A program made the translations under genes and the position numbers. From positions 954,001-1,018,000 of the forward strand of contig OX345642.1 in the NCBI GenBank assembly GCA_947044365.1: a DNA stretch of 64,000 nt. Reading direction: 5' to 3'. Source of the DNA: Petrosia ficiformis (lineage: Eukaryota; Porifera; Demospongiae; Haplosclerida; Petrosiidae). Under the pieces are notes generated by a model. That model did not search any database. It had not been told where the DNA came from and saw only the letters and a list, made by a program, of their open reading frames with translations. Below, piece by piece: positions 22,520-35,245 of this stretch. The first letter of the stretch is position 1, and each line of letters opens with the position of its first letter.

Positions 22520-25500
22520 ATGAGGGGGGGATAAAGAGCTATTTATAGAAGAATGTAAAAAAGGAGAAATCAAGATTCATCCTGTTAAATGTATCTTGAG
22601 TGGTTTACCTCGTGTTGGTAAGACATCCTTTTTGTCACATTTACAAGGAAAGAAGCCACTTGATGATAGTCCAAGTACAGGTATTGAATGTCCTGTATCA
22701 ATTACCATTTTAGAACGAACTAATTTTGCTGCAACGATAATCAATCAAAAGGGGAAATGGGTACATACTGATAATGTCTTAGAGGAAGGATGTCTTTTAT
22801 TGCAACATGTGAAACAACTAAAGGCTTCTTCATCTGGAGAGGCCACTACAGATATTTCAAAAGATTCTTCAGATGACTTTGATAAGTCTACAGTGAAGGA
22901 CTCTTTAGATCACTTCAACAAGCCTTTAGAGACTGCTTCTTTTAAACTTTCAGGAGATCGTACAACCAAGGAAACAAAACAACGTGTTCAGGAATCTTTT
23001 CTTCTTATACGCGAATTTTTGTCTCAAGCATCATCAGCTCAACAAATATTGGAAAATTTGAAAGAATCTGTTACAGTATATTTCATGGATACCGGTGGAC
23101 AGTCGGAATTCCATGAGCTACTTCCTCCTATCTTACATGGTCCTGCACTTCATCTTATATTCTTCAATGCCTCTCTTGACCTCAACAAACCAGTCGAGAT
23201 AAATTTTTGTCACAATACAAAAAAGATTGAATCAGTTAAATACACCAGTAACTTTTCTTCAATTGAAATTCTTCATCAACTTCTCTCTAGCTTATATTTT
23301 CTTCATCTAAAGGATGATTAAAAATCAGTTCTTCTGGGTTCTCATATTGATCTGTTTGATATCGATGAATCACAATGTCATATCATGATCAGCAAAATAA
23401 GTGATCTTCTCAAACAACATATACAGAGCACAGAATATTACGAAAATGCCTTTTTAACCTTTCCCACCAATAATGATAATATTTTTCTGCCAATAGACAA
23501 CAAAACCACACCTGAAAAGGAATTGGAAGAAATTCAAAAATTCCTGGAGACTGTGTTTAATCAATTTGAGGCAGTTCCTTTGCCAATCACTTGGGCAACC
23601 ATTCACCTGATACTGCGATACAAGTATGAGAAGTCAGGTGTGTGTACCATCACAGAATGTACAGCTCTGGCTGAAGAATGTGGCATCAAAAGAGAAAATG
23701 TAGTTCCAGTATTGAGATATCTACATAATAATGTTGGAACTATATTATATTATGAAGAGGTTGATAGCCTCAATGAGCTTGTTATATGTGATCTTAATGT
23801 TTTGTTTCATGGATTATCTCATCTTGTGACTGTTTCATTTGCTGGTTCTGGCATTAATTACACCATAGCGGATAGAATTAGGAAGACAGGAGTAATACCA
23901 CAAGATGTACTCGACAAAGCCAAATCTCAAGATCCAAGTTCTCCACTAAATGCCCAACATCTGATAAACCTCCTCAAACATTACAAGTTAATCAAAGAGG
24001 TCAAACAAGATGGTGATATCTCTTATTTTATGCCCTGTCTTCTACAACTTGAAAATTTAACTCCATCACTATCTGCAGATGTAGTTAAAGATCTCGATAC
24101 TCCTCCACTTGTGATAACGTTTCAGGGTGGATTTATTCCATTGGGTGTTTTCTCATCTCTGGTAATTGAATTATCATCAAAATGGAAGTACGACACCAAA
24201 ACTTTGTATCGTAATCATGTTGACTTCAATGCACGATCACATAGAGTTGAGTTACGCTCCTGTTTTACATATCTGGAAATTCGTATTACTGCATACGATA
24301 AACCATCATTCCATTGCTACCAGACTCGAACATTTCTTAAGTAGTGTATAAATGATGTGTTACAATCTCAAAGACATTCTGCTCGTATTAAAGTTTTGGA
24401 AGGTGTGTACTGTCCAGGTAGCTTTAGTTGCACTTCCCTTCACATGTGTGAATATGAAGATGGATATCTTACGTGTACTGCTACAGAAAGATGTAGGGAG
24501 TATATAAATCCCTTCCCCCTTGAGAAGTATCCTTTTCAGATATGTTGGTTTGAGGTAGATAATTATGTTTGTATAATTATGTGTTTAATATGTATTTGTT
24601 AATAGGACAATCCATCATTTCCTGGACAAGCTCTCCCTTTAACAGGTTATAAACCATAAATAATTATACATAGATATTATTATACATTCATACACATAAA
24701 AAAAAACTACATGCAAAAGTATAGTTACATCATACACCTCAAGACACACACTGCTCATACTTTTAGTGATAATAATAATTATTTATAAATTATTATTAAT
24801 TTTCACAGTAGTTATTGATTTATTTCATAATAGATGATGTATCTAGATTACCAACAAGAAGTACCAATGGAAGAAAACAAAGGAGAGAAGAAGAGATTGA
24901 ATCAAATGCTACAGAAGGACCAGGTGTGGATGGTATGTTTTTACACTCTCCATCTGACATTAGTGTTAATTGAATGTAGTATATATGTAACATGTAGTGT
25001 ACATTTTACATGTAGTATACATGTAACATGTAGTGTACATGTAACATGTAGTATACATGTAACATGTAGTATACATGTAACATGTAGTGTACATTTAACA
25101 TGTAGTATACATGTAGTATACATGTGACATGTACTATACATTTAACATGTAGTATACATGTAACATGTAGTATACATTTAACATGTAGTATACATTTAAC
25201 ATGTAGTATACATTTAACATGTAGTATATATTTAACATGTAGTATACATTTAACATGTAGTGTACATTTAACATGTAGTATACATTTAACATGTAGTGTA
25301 CATTTAACATGTAGTATACATTTAACATGTAGCGTACATGTAACATGTAGTATACATTTAACATGTAGTGTATATGTACATGTAAGTAAGTTTTGCTTTG
25401 CATGAGATGATGAAATTGGTATTGTGCTGTTTTATCTATATCTATTGTGTCTACCTGTTTGTGTATTGTTGTTTTTACAAATGAACAAAAATTCCATAGT

Positions 25501-27190
25501 CACACAATTTCACTACAGATGGTCAGAAGTTAAAAGCACAAAGTGAAAACATTGTGGAATTTGTAGAGAATGTGAGACAGTTGATAAAATACACTTTCAT
25601 GGGCACATTATATAGTTGTAATGTCATCAGCAGTCTTCAAATTAACCCTTAGAGTCACATATCTGTGACATTTCACCTCTACGCACTTGAGAGTGCGTTC
25701 CCAGTGTTATGAAGCACTCCAAATGTTTGTAATTGTTTTCAGTGATAAGCCGTGGCAATAGCTTTAAAAGTTGATTGTTTTTTGACAATAATTATATGTA
25801 TTACGAAACATTTCAGCAAATAACCAAATTCATAAGTATCATACTGTGTATTGTTTTGTTTTTACAGTGTCACCACATGATATTCTCAGGTCACACTTAG
25901 TGCAGTTGATTGATGTTATAACTACACCTGATAGACTGGCAAATGGTCTCTTTGCAGCTAATCTGATATCTAATGCTGTTAAAGATTGTGTGTTGAGTCA
26001 ACAAAACCTTTCTAATCACGATAAAGCCAGTATTTTAGTCCATGAAGTCCTGACATCTCTGAAAGCATTTAAAGATCCTGAAACACTAATCTCATTTTGT
26101 GACGTCTTAAAGAATCAACATGATCCAAATCTTTCAAGGATAACTAATACTATGTTAAGAGAGATAGGTAAGCTATTCTAAAATACAAGACAATATCTTA
26201 AATACCTTATGCTATCGTAATGGAAAAAGATTGTTTAAGGCTATGTTGTGGTTTTTTCAATAAAAGCTTGCACTGACTTGTGGTAAAATTATTCACACAC
26301 ATAATGTCAATAAAAAGGGATAAAGTATAATATATATACTTTTTTAATATTGAAAACTCACGATGTCTTTTCTCTTGCTAAATGTTTAGATGATCAGAAG
26401 TTATCGGACTTGAAGCCAAAAAGTGAAACAGAACAGAATGAGTTTGAAGAGAAACGTAAGATACAGTCTTGTGTATATAATACATACATTATATATATTT
26501 GTACACTTTATAATTTAATACATGTTAGTTAGTAGCTACAGTTAAGGATGGATGATCAAAATAGCATGCTCTATTATAACTATATTCTATTATCGTCAAA
26601 GGACATATAAATAGCAGATAACCATTTGAATTATCATGCTTATTATAACTAATAGCTGGGTGTTACCAGGAGCTCATGAACAGCTAAACCACAATAGGGT
26701 GTTCAACCACAAACTGTATATAATCAAAAACATTCCTTATAAGGCAGTTGGTAATGCTGTTACCACCTTATTTTTGGAAAGTAAGTTGAGCTTATTATTA
26801 TTTTTTGTAATAGGAGGTGACATGAACATTGATGACCTTGGACGATGTATTGATGCAGTTTTTGATTGCAGTATGGATGCTTTACATCGGCTGTTTAGAA
26901 ATCCTATAACTCTATACTCGTTTGCAAACAACATGATACAAGCTGGATTGATTTCTAAAGATGCTCAGAGTGAACACACAGTGAAGACCATCATTGAGGA
27001 ATTTACAGCTGGAATAGAGTTTATACCTGAACAAGAGAAGATTGAAGAGCACTGTATCAAATTTCTATCAGTTCTTTATACAATGAAAGGCTCGTTTGCT
27101 CTTGCTGCAGATAAGATAAAGAATGATTTAATAAAAGAAGTTAATAAGAAATTACCTGGTGTTCAATTCAAACTTGATATAATATTATGA
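22520..27190 (+). CDS. ROC-COR GTPase with two CARD-like domains; in-frame stops
   Basis: Six exons: 22520-24554, 24606-24645, 24834-24932, 25868-26167, 26390-26455, 26814-27190; junction phases agree throughout. Exon 1 carries a P-loop (GLPRVGKTS), a G3 motif (DTGGQSEFHELLP), a G4-like VLLGSHID, then a COR-like region (VVPVLRYLHNNVGTILYYEE ... YFMPCLLQ), the ROCO arrangement of GTPase plus dimerising COR. Exon 4 (SPHDILRSHLVQLIDVI ...) and exon 6 (MNIDDLGRCIDAVFDC ...) are each about 100-residue helical bundles that look CARD-like. Exon 1 has in-frame stops TAA at 23319-23321 and TAG at 24342-24344 without any frameshift, plus a TGA beside a run of seven G at 22524. It may be a young pseudogene, a bad assembly, or need readthrough. 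A possible extra exon starts at 25519 (DGQKLKAQSENIVEF), resembling exon 5 (DDQKLSDLKPKSETEQ). Confidence 0.65.
24976..25385. repeat. 18-bp minisatellite inside an intron
   Basis: About 22 tandem copies of ACATGTAGTATACATTTA and close variants (GTGTACATTTA, GTATACATGTA). Because 18 is a multiple of three, the array is open in frames on both strands and yields false six-residue repeat proteins. Confidence 0.9.
25644..25765 (+). repeat. Dispersed repeat, inverted partner at 57640-57776
   Basis: Begins AACCCTTAGAG and contains TCACATATCTGT, CACTTGAGAGTG, GTTCCCAG and ACTCCAAATGTTTGTAATTG. The reverse complement of 57640-57776 carries the same motifs in the same order with scattered differences, so this is an old mobile repeat of unknown class. 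Confidence 0.65.
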
Positions 27191-27660
27191 TAGTATTGAT
27201 GTAGAATGTATAATATTGTGTTTGATGGTTGTACAATCAACATTCAGAGTTTTAAATGAAAAGTTTCGCGTTCAACAACCATTGTTGTTGATATTATAAT
27301 CGAGTCATTATATATACAAGGGAGAGTTTACAAAACTATATAGTTGTTGGAGTCATATACGATATGGGCTGTCATGATCAGTAGTACAATAGGTCATGAC
27401 AGTGAGGTACAGTATGAAGGTAATCCTCTTTACGACCTTTAATACATCACAGCTCATTGTCATCTGGGACTAGTTTGTGTCATGTCATTATGAGGGTCAT
27501 TACATCAGTCATTACTAGCTAGCTAGTGTCATATGATACTCCATATTATTAGAAGTGTCATGTCATTCAAAAATTTGCCTGTAACATGGTTATAATAATA
27601 TTATTCATAGTTCTAAAATTAACCAGACCCCACCCCTTACTTTTTAATAAATCATGTCAT
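27191..27660. other. 3' flank of the ROC-COR gene; no gene seen
   Basis: Homologous to the flank at 19575-19900 (GGAGAGT, ACAAAACTA, GTCATAT, GAGGGTCATTACTAG). Supports a past copy of the gene end together with its flank. Confidence 0.5.
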
Positions 27661-27681
27661 CAGTAGCTAGTAGACCAACGA

Positions 27682-28240
27682 ACTAGATCTTGAGCTTGCA
27701 GATTTAGTACACTGGCAGAGATTTGCTACTCACTTACCAGATCTTACAAGAGGAGATATTCAACAAATCAAACAGGATAATCATGATACTTCACGACAGA
27801 AACTGGAGCTTTTTGGAATGTGGTTATGTAGATATCCTACCGCTTCATGGGAAGATGTTATAATAGCTCTTGATAAAGCTAAAGAGAATACTCTAGCAGA
27901 TACTATTAAAAAAAAGTTCAATGTAGTGAAGTCTAGTACTGATGTTACACTAGTCTCGTTCCCAGACCCGCCTACTTATTTGTAGAGGAATATTTACATG
28001 ATGACGGTATTACACATCAAGTAAAATCACATATTCATAAAGTGGAGCATACCACACCTATCAAAATCTTAAAGTATACAATATACAAGCACACCCAATA
28101 TTTCAGACAAACATTTAATAGTACCCATTAAACTCCAAGCTAGCTGGGGAAGAGTTACATTAGAAGCTATCGAAAAACTAGTACAAAATCTTCTATAATA
28201 CCAGCATGAAGTTAGAATGTTTAAGGTGAAGACTGGATCT
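27682..28240 (+). pseudogene. Death domain exon fused to a helical-module remnant
   Basis: From 27682 an open frame of about 100 codons encodes a Death domain (LADLVHWQRFATHLPDLT ... KLELFGMWLCRYPTASWEDV), then stops at TAG near 27982. Directly after, in another frame, comes the middle of the helical module (VEEYLHDDGITHQVKSHI) and further pieces of it to 28240, with indels. A deletion has removed the part between. Sequence just before 27682 has also lost bases relative to 6800. Confidence 0.75.
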
Positions 28241-28427
28241 ATACCTGTAACTAATTATTAGCAAAGCCAATATTTCAAATATAACATTTAAATTCCACAC
28301 TATTTATGAAAGTGTTATGTTATCTTATGTTAGTGAACTAGTACAGCATCTACTGACTCTTACATACAGGGTATGGTTTACTTTAATTAAATTACAGAGT
28401 GATTTATATATATATATATATATATAT

Positions 28428-28459
<32 letters not shown>

Positions 28460-28974
28460 CTATACATATATATATATATGCAGCTTCAGGATACCCTCCG
28501 GGGGATCATGCCCCTCAGAGACCTTAGCATTGTGCTTTTCAGCCTGCCTAAAATTACATTTTAAGGATGTAACTAGGCCCTGTTTGTAAAATCCAATGAA
28601 GTATTTTCTGCTCATTAAATGAGGAGTATAGATGTTTCAAAAATTTTGAAACTTAGAGATTCAATTTTTGATTCGTAACTTGATTAAAATCTTACTATGC
28701 GTGTGACATTATTGACAAGTAATATCATAATTATCTGCAATATTAATTCTAACTGCTAAAGAAAGAGTTTTGACTCACCATAAACAATAGTGATCACTGA
28801 TATTAATTACAATATAATTACTAGTAAAACAGAATTTACAAGTATTTCAGATTTGCTTGAAAGTCTAATATTCTTGTCTATGGGATATTAGGTACATGTG
28901 TATAGAAAGTTTTATTTAACTATAATTTATAATATCTTGTAAAAGGATTTTAAGTCATTTTACTCTCATAATAG
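28241..28974. other. Spacer with TA microsatellite; no gene seen
   Basis: (TA)n at about 28407-28477 and plain AT-rich sequence. Confidence 0.4.
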
Positions 28975-31900
28975 ATTAATATAACAGAACCAAAGCAGAC
29001 TTTTGATATGGACAGGACAATCACATTGTTGAAAAAAGAAGTAGATCATGTGAAAATAGGTAAATCAAGTGGTGGATTACAATAATCTGAGATAATAACT
29101 CAAAAACAATGAAAACTATTCTTCTCTAACAGTATTCTATTTGGATATCAATTGCAGAGAATATTTAACTTTTTGAAGATGTACATGTAGTTTCTTAGAT
29201 TAAATACTAGAAATACTCCTGAAGGAAAGTGCTGTTAATGAAAATGGATAATTGGTTTCATAATTATTACTACAAATATAAACACCTATGTTGGTTACTG
29301 CTATGATAATAATTATTATAATAATTATTATATATTATTGCATGTCCTCATTGGATGCCATATTGATTGTATGAAGGTATTGGCATAAGCTCCTAATGGC
29401 TGGTAGATCCAATACAAAAATGGCTACCTTCAACATTAGTTATTATTAAGACCAGTGTTAATTGTATTTATGGACTTGGTCAGGGAGATTCCTTTCTGTT
29501 TATGTGGGTTGGTGGGTGGCTGTCATTAGCCATTGTCCTGTTATTAATGACATCACTTCCTTCTTCTACGCGGTACGTAGCAAGGTAACGTGAAAAAAAT
29601 AACAACACTTAATTGATTAGGGTCATCTATGATCAATTTAAGACACTCAAAGGGTTGACTCAATGAAATATACATATAGTCAACATCAATCAAGGCAGTG
29701 TGGAGGCACAATGGATAAATTGATTTATCATATTGTTAATTAATTATGATGGCTAACATCAGCAATAATGGCAGTCCACCAATTTGTATGTGGGTAGATG
29801 ACCAGAATGCTACTAACACTGCTGGCCTAATGTTATTATCATTATCATTATAATAATAATAATAATAATAATAATTATTATTATTATTATATTCATTTGT
29901 AGAGTTACAATTACTTCAGGAGAAATATTCTCAGACGAGTGAAGAAAAGGACAAATTAAAAAATAAACTAATTCTGGAAAAAAAGAAGATCAAAGAATTA
30001 GAATTAGAGTTAGAGAACCTGAAGATCTCTCAAGAAATATATCCTAATGACAGAGAGATACAGTTAATGACAGGTATGTAAAATACATACTATAGATACT
30101 TTCCAAACAAGCCACCAATGTTTGTAGTTTTACACACATTTTGCAAACAGACACACAAACACTCAGACTCACAAAATAATACTGTACCCTTTCGACCAGT
30201 GAAATAGATACAAGCTTTTAGTAATAATCAATGAAGTTCATATTAACATTTATTAACTATAACTATTGAGATTAAGATACTGACTGTTCATAGTCATAAA
30301 TTTGTTACATTGTTACACAGATTATCTTGATGATGTACATGTTGTAGGGGAGAGACACTTCCTTATCAATGGAGAAACAACTCATTCATTCCACTGGGAA
30401 GAGTGTGGTTTGAGGATACATGTTGAACAAGGAACCATCCCATATTCCTCTACTTGTCAAGTAGCCATCAAAGCACTTGTTGGTGGTGAATTTCTCTTTC
30501 CATCAAACACAGAACTTGTCAGTGCTGTGTACGCTATATCAGTTTCTGAAACACTTTTAAAACCAATTAAATTAAGTGTTCAACATTGTGTTGTACTGAA
30601 ACACAAACAACAGGCTGAGTATCTGAGCTTTGCTAAATCACCTCTCACACCACCGCATAAGTTTGAGACGATTGAAGGAGGTCAATTTCTTACAGATGAT
30701 CGATATGGATTCATTATGTGTGACAGTTTCAGCTTACTAGCTATTCTGAAAAGAATAAAGAGATGGTTTCTTCGTCAAGAATCTCCATCCATGAATGAGG
30801 AATGTACAGAACATGTAGCATATCAAGATAATAGAGAAGGTAGTGATATAACAGGACTAGAAGCTACAATAACTATCGATCAATCTACAACATCTATTAA
30901 AACATTTGAAGAGTATTCACTGCAGGTTGATCATGTGTCAAATATCGAGTCACTAGAACACCATCAGACCCAAACTGGCAAGTTCTATGAATATGTATAT
31001 GTACATACATTCATATTATGTGCATTCTTTTTCATTTAGATGTTCCTGATACTAGTCCTACTAGTACTGTCTCATTGTCACATGATAATAATGAAGGTAT
31101 TTCAATTCCTCAGTATAGTGAATCTTCTCATCAGACTCAACAAAGGAAGGATACTCTAGGTAATAAGTTCTTCTTTTTGTACATTTGTACTGATACCTGG
31201 TGTCATGAGTATCTTTTTTGTTTTAATTGTATCTTTTTCTGAATTTCTATAGCTCATGTTCCTGATAATCAATATTTTGGTCAGGTATATTATGTTTCAG
31301 AGACAACACCTAACTCCTGGTTGATGAAATTTTTAGTTAGTAAAGACTTGGAAACTTTAAAAAAGGTAAAGTGTCTGTTACATGATGAAAACAAATTAGT
31401 AGATACTAGGGATGTGCGATACAACTAAATAATAGTATTGCGTATTGCTGCCAAAAATATCACGATACGATACAGTATCACGATATATGACATATTATTG
31501 AAACACTTATAAAATGCAATAAATGTCCATTTGAATGTATTTGTCATGATATGGTGAAAGCAATCAGTTGAAGTTATGCACACTAGCTTGTTATAATTAC
31601 TTTAGGTATAAAATTAGACAAATTAGAAAAACCATGTTTACTAAACTGTCCATTCCAGTGTATTGATACACCCAAAAGCTAATATTGTATCACGATATTG
31701 AATGAAAATATCGATATTTCGATATATCGATACGTATTGCACATCACTAGTAGATAGTCCAAATATTGAATAGATAGTACAATACTCCAACAAGGGTTGT
31801 TTTTATATATGAACTGTTTTACATGAATTTTATTTTTTACCTAGTATATGACAAGTGAACATACTCATGCTGAAAAGGATATATGGGTTATATTTTGTTC

Positions 31901-33730
31901 TTATTCTGATGGTTACATTGAGCTTAACTTAACCAAAGAGCAGGAAAGGCCCAATAAAGGATGGGAAGTTTTCCTCTTCATAAACCTTGCAAGGTATGTT
32001 CTATGTTAGAATAGTACAGGCAAATCAAAAACCTTTACCATTCTGGAAAAAGTTTGAGAACTTATAATCTATGTGTTAATTATTAAAACAGTACACATAA
32101 AAAAGCATATCTAGGATACATACTTTTCCAGTATCACTAGTGGATGGACAAAGTCATACAATTGAATAAACAGCTTAATTATAGACAAGCTCTTCATTTG
32201 TATGTTTGTATGTATGTAACTATGTATGTACATATCTAATAACATGTACATAGACTACATCATAAAATTGTGTATTTACATATGTACATATAAATGTACG
32301 ACATTGTATGTACACGTACATGCTTATATTTTGTATGTATGTATGTAGCTAGAGATGGCCAATAATCAATGTAATTGTTTTATTGTATTATCTTCATGAT
32401 TTGATCGTATTGTCACCTTATCTGGAATATCGAATACCAAAAACCTGATTTTCAAGTTTTCTTGTCATTTTATTACTTAGAAGCCCTAAATTGGTATTCA
32501 TATATGTACTGTTGATCAGAATTTAAAGAGGAGAAACAATAGTTATAATACCAAAAAGATGTTTAATTTCAGCTAGTAAGGATTGCACTGCTGGATTAAT
32601 TTCAAGAACTTTTCCATATTATATAACATGAAAAATGTTTCAAAATACCGTGGTAACAATAATTACAATTCACATTTTCTTCTTTGTCTTGTAGTTGTCT
32701 AAGAAAGATGCAGATGAATTTGGTTCAAAAAAGATTCCATTTCCTCCTCAATGTTGGGTGAAAGTGTGTGGAGAAAATGGACCAGGTACTGCAGCAGTCC
32801 TTCACTATTATGTCCCATTGATAGGAGTGGAATGTCAATGTAAGTAAATATGTATTAGTCGGAATCTGAACACAGGTATGTTTATCTTATAATGATATAT
32901 TCAAATTCTATTTATTTTATCATTATAGCAACTGCAAGTCCTCAATATATACAAGAGAGTGCTGCTATACCTCAAAGTGGTAAGTACATTATAATAGACT
33001 GATACAAGTCATGTACACTTTCAATTGATTCGAACTGCATATACTACATGGATATATAGAGTATTGGAATTATTATTTACTGCATATTATAGTTAGCACG
33101 CATGTATATTAGCCTGTTTATACAGGCGTATGAGATGTTTGATTCAGACCCTGCCAGCTGGGCTGCCTTGTAGCTCAGTTGGTAGAGCATCTGTCTGGAG
33201 TACAGAGTGTCGTGGGTTTGAATCCCACCTGAGGCAACTCTCAATTTTCATTTTTCCATTTGCCTCAGGTGTCTTTCTTTCTTTCTTTCTTTCTACATCT
33301 CCTGTAACATCATGTATATACATATAAGTAATTTTTTAAAACTCTGCCTTATTATTTTATAATAGAAGGTGATATGAATATTGATGGTTTGAGACGATGT
33401 GTCAATGAAGTATTTGATCGTAATATTGCTGATTTACATCAGCTGTTTAAACATTCTCTGACGGCCATTGCAAATGAAATGTTACAAGCTGGTTTAGTTT
33501 CTCGAGATGTTCATAATGAACCTACTGTAGATAACATCATTAAAGAATTTATAGCAGGAATGCTTTTTATATCTGAACAGGAGAAGATTGAAGAACACTG
33601 TATCAAATTTCTATCAGCTCTCTATAAAATGCAAGGGCCGTTTGTTTTTGCTGCAGATAAGATAAAGGATGATTTAATAAAAGAAGTTAACAAGAAATTA
33701 GCTGGTGTTCAATTCAAACTTGATAAATAA
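28975..33730 (+). CDS. Coiled coil-ZU5-CARD-like protein, multi-exon
   Basis: Exons read: 28975-29059, 29903-30073, 30321-30977, 31040-31159, 31253-31365, 31845-31993, 32695-32839, 32929-32979, 33366-33730 (stop 33728-33730). Exon 2 is a Lys/Glu/Leu coiled coil (EKKKIKELELELENLKI). Exon 3 holds a ZU5 domain (HSFHWEECGLRIHVEQGTIP ... YGFIMCDSFSLLAI), the fold found in ankyrins, UNC5 and PIDD. Exons 5-8 encode a further folded region (WLMKFLVSKDLETL ... PQCWVKVCGENGPG) that could be UPA-like. The last exon is a CARD-like bundle very close to 26814-27190. Most junctions are phase 1; the exon-3 donor fits phase only as GC-AG (G/GCAAGT at 30978). The 31993/32695 junction is out of phase by one base as read, so an indel or a missed site exists there. 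The first coding exon is not found. Confidence 0.65.
31407..31749. mobile_element. hAT-type MITE in an intron
   Basis: Ends TAGGGATGTGCGATAC (31407-31422) and GTATTGCACATCACTA (31734-31749) are inverted copies with two mismatches. Flanks GTAGATAC (31399-31406) and GTAGATAG (31750-31757) match at 7 of 8, fitting an 8-bp target duplication. The interior is rich in ATCGATA/TATCGAT motifs, without an open frame. Confidence 0.85.
33111..33317 (+). mobile_element. tRNA-derived SINE, copy 1 (intronic)
   Basis: Contains a tRNA-like core at 33165-33236: acceptor GCCTTG, D-arm GCTC/GAGC, anticodon arm TCTGT-CTGGAGT-ACAGA (anticodon GGA), T-arm GTGGG-TTTGAAT-CCCAC, then CTGAGGC A. A box TAGCTCAGTTGG and B box GGTTTGAATCC are present. 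One G of the acceptor stem is missing relative to copy 2, and the variable loop is short for a serine tRNA, so it is not a working tRNA gene. It shares 50-bp 5' and 80-bp 3' flanks plus a CTTT tail with the copy at 47555-47775. Lies in the last intron of the ZU5 gene. Confidence 0.85.
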
Positions 33731-34656
33731 CCATGTATAAAGGTACATGTATGTATGTTTCATAATAATTATTAATAGCTTTAATATTGAATATTTTTTT
33801 ATTACAAAATGTTTTTCTTATAAATTATTCATCATATTATTAAGTGTGGGTGGGTTGGGAATGAGACTAAATTATATGAGTTGACACTCAATTATTCCTT
33901 ATATTATTCATTGCACAGTAAGCAAACTCCACACAAACAAATTAGTTCTCAATATGAACATACTTTAAATAACATGTATATAGAGTATCATTTGTGGTAC
34001 ATTAAATGTTTACAGGTAACACAAAGATGGAGACTTGGTCCCACGAATATTATATTATGGGTATATATGGCATGCCAAACTGCCAAATTGACGAACCATA
34101 AGGTCTAGGTACCATGTTCCATCAAACTACAACAATTTAATATCCTGTCCTTGATAATCACAAATAGTTATGATGCTACCTATTTATGACTACCTCTAGT
34201 GCTAGTGACTATATACGTATACAATGATTTGTAGTGACTAGTAAGTACATCATTAGGAATTATTGTAATACATGTTGTGTATGTAAACTGAATGTATACT
34301 GTTGTATTGGAATGGGTGTGGCTTTATCTAGAACAAAGATTAGGAGAGAATTGATGGAAATAACTGATATTAGAGAGTGTTAAATGGAATACTGATAATT
34401 ATAGCAGTTACACATGTGACGATCATATGACTTTGACCAATATTTATCTGTTTATCTGTTTTTGAGACCACACACTTGTTTTGTTTTGCTGTGTTCTCAA
34501 ATACTATTAAATTCATTATCTTTAATAATATACATGATATTATGAATATTATAATCAAATTCATCTTTTGACCTTATTTGGTCAAAACAGAGTTACTTGG
34601 GCGGTGCCACATTTCTCTCTTTCAGAAACATGATATATAATTATAAAATGTGTCAT
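33731..34656. other. Spacer leading into block B; no gene seen
   Basis: From about 34310 the sequence (GTGTGGCTTTATCTAGAAC) matches 54340 on, showing the block homology starts before the Death-exon remnants. Confidence 0.45.
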
Positions 34657-34955
34657 TTATTACCTTATTAGGAATAAAATATTAATAGTAACATATTTTA
34701 ATGATATTCATGATTCTAAAGTCATAGAAGACAGCAACTGAAGTTTGCAAACCTGCAGGTACAAACTAAATTTCAAAGGTTTGTCATTGTACAGTATCTT
34801 ATTACTAATTGGTTCAGATGTTAATTTCCTTTCAATATGCAGAAATTATGCAAGAGACTACTAGAATGTTCATGCATCAACAGTGAATAGATTGGAGTGA
34901 ACTGTGAACTAAGCTTACAGATTTAGTAAGTTGCAGACATTTGCTGCCCACTTAG
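34657..34955 (+). pseudogene. Block B start with decayed Death-domain exon
   Basis: Block-start sequence (34657-34693), a donor-like TTTCAAAG/GTTTGTCA at 34779, an acceptor ...ATATGCAG near 34843 and AAATTATGC, then GAACTAAGCTTACAGATTTAG (first helix of the Death domain, 34906-34930) followed by a few degenerate codons. Sequence homology to the Death exon stops where the palindrome at 34960 begins. Confidence 0.6.
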
Positions 34956-34959
34956 TCAC

Positions 34960-35032
34960 CACATTTGATAATTGCTTGCTATCCAATTCTCAAGAGCTCT
35001 TGAGAATTGGATAGCAAGCATTATCAAATGTG
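34960..35032. repeat. 73-bp near-perfect palindrome
   Basis: CACATTTGATAATTGCTTGC reads outward from both ends to the centre CAAGAG/CTCTTG at 34996/34997 with no loop; arms are 36-37 bp and differ by a single extra T. It sits exactly where the Death exon homology ends. Confidence 0.9.
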
Positions 35033-35245
35033 ATGTTTCTGAGCTAATCAAAGTTTGCCTGAACAATATCGGAAGTTATATTTCCATCATAATGCAAATA
35101 GCAATGTGCTAACTTTGTTGTAGTACTACAATCTGACGATGTCATTAATTGCTGATTTTATTTTCTGCTTCCAGGTCTAGCAGCTACTGTATGGTGCAAT
35201 TTGTTTGACTAATTTTTTTTATCATCTCAAAAACCATTTTCAAAA

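Noticed and set aside
24941..25405. Proteins made of six-residue TCSIHV/L repeats on both strands
   Set aside because: They follow from an 18-bp minisatellite whose length is a multiple of three.
32351..32470. Possible MITE end (TAGAGATGGCCAATAATC)
   Set aside because: No inverted partner located nearby.
33165..33236. Functional serine tRNA gene
   Set aside because: Missing acceptor base, short variable loop, shared SINE flanks and a second broken copy show it is a tRNA-derived SINE.
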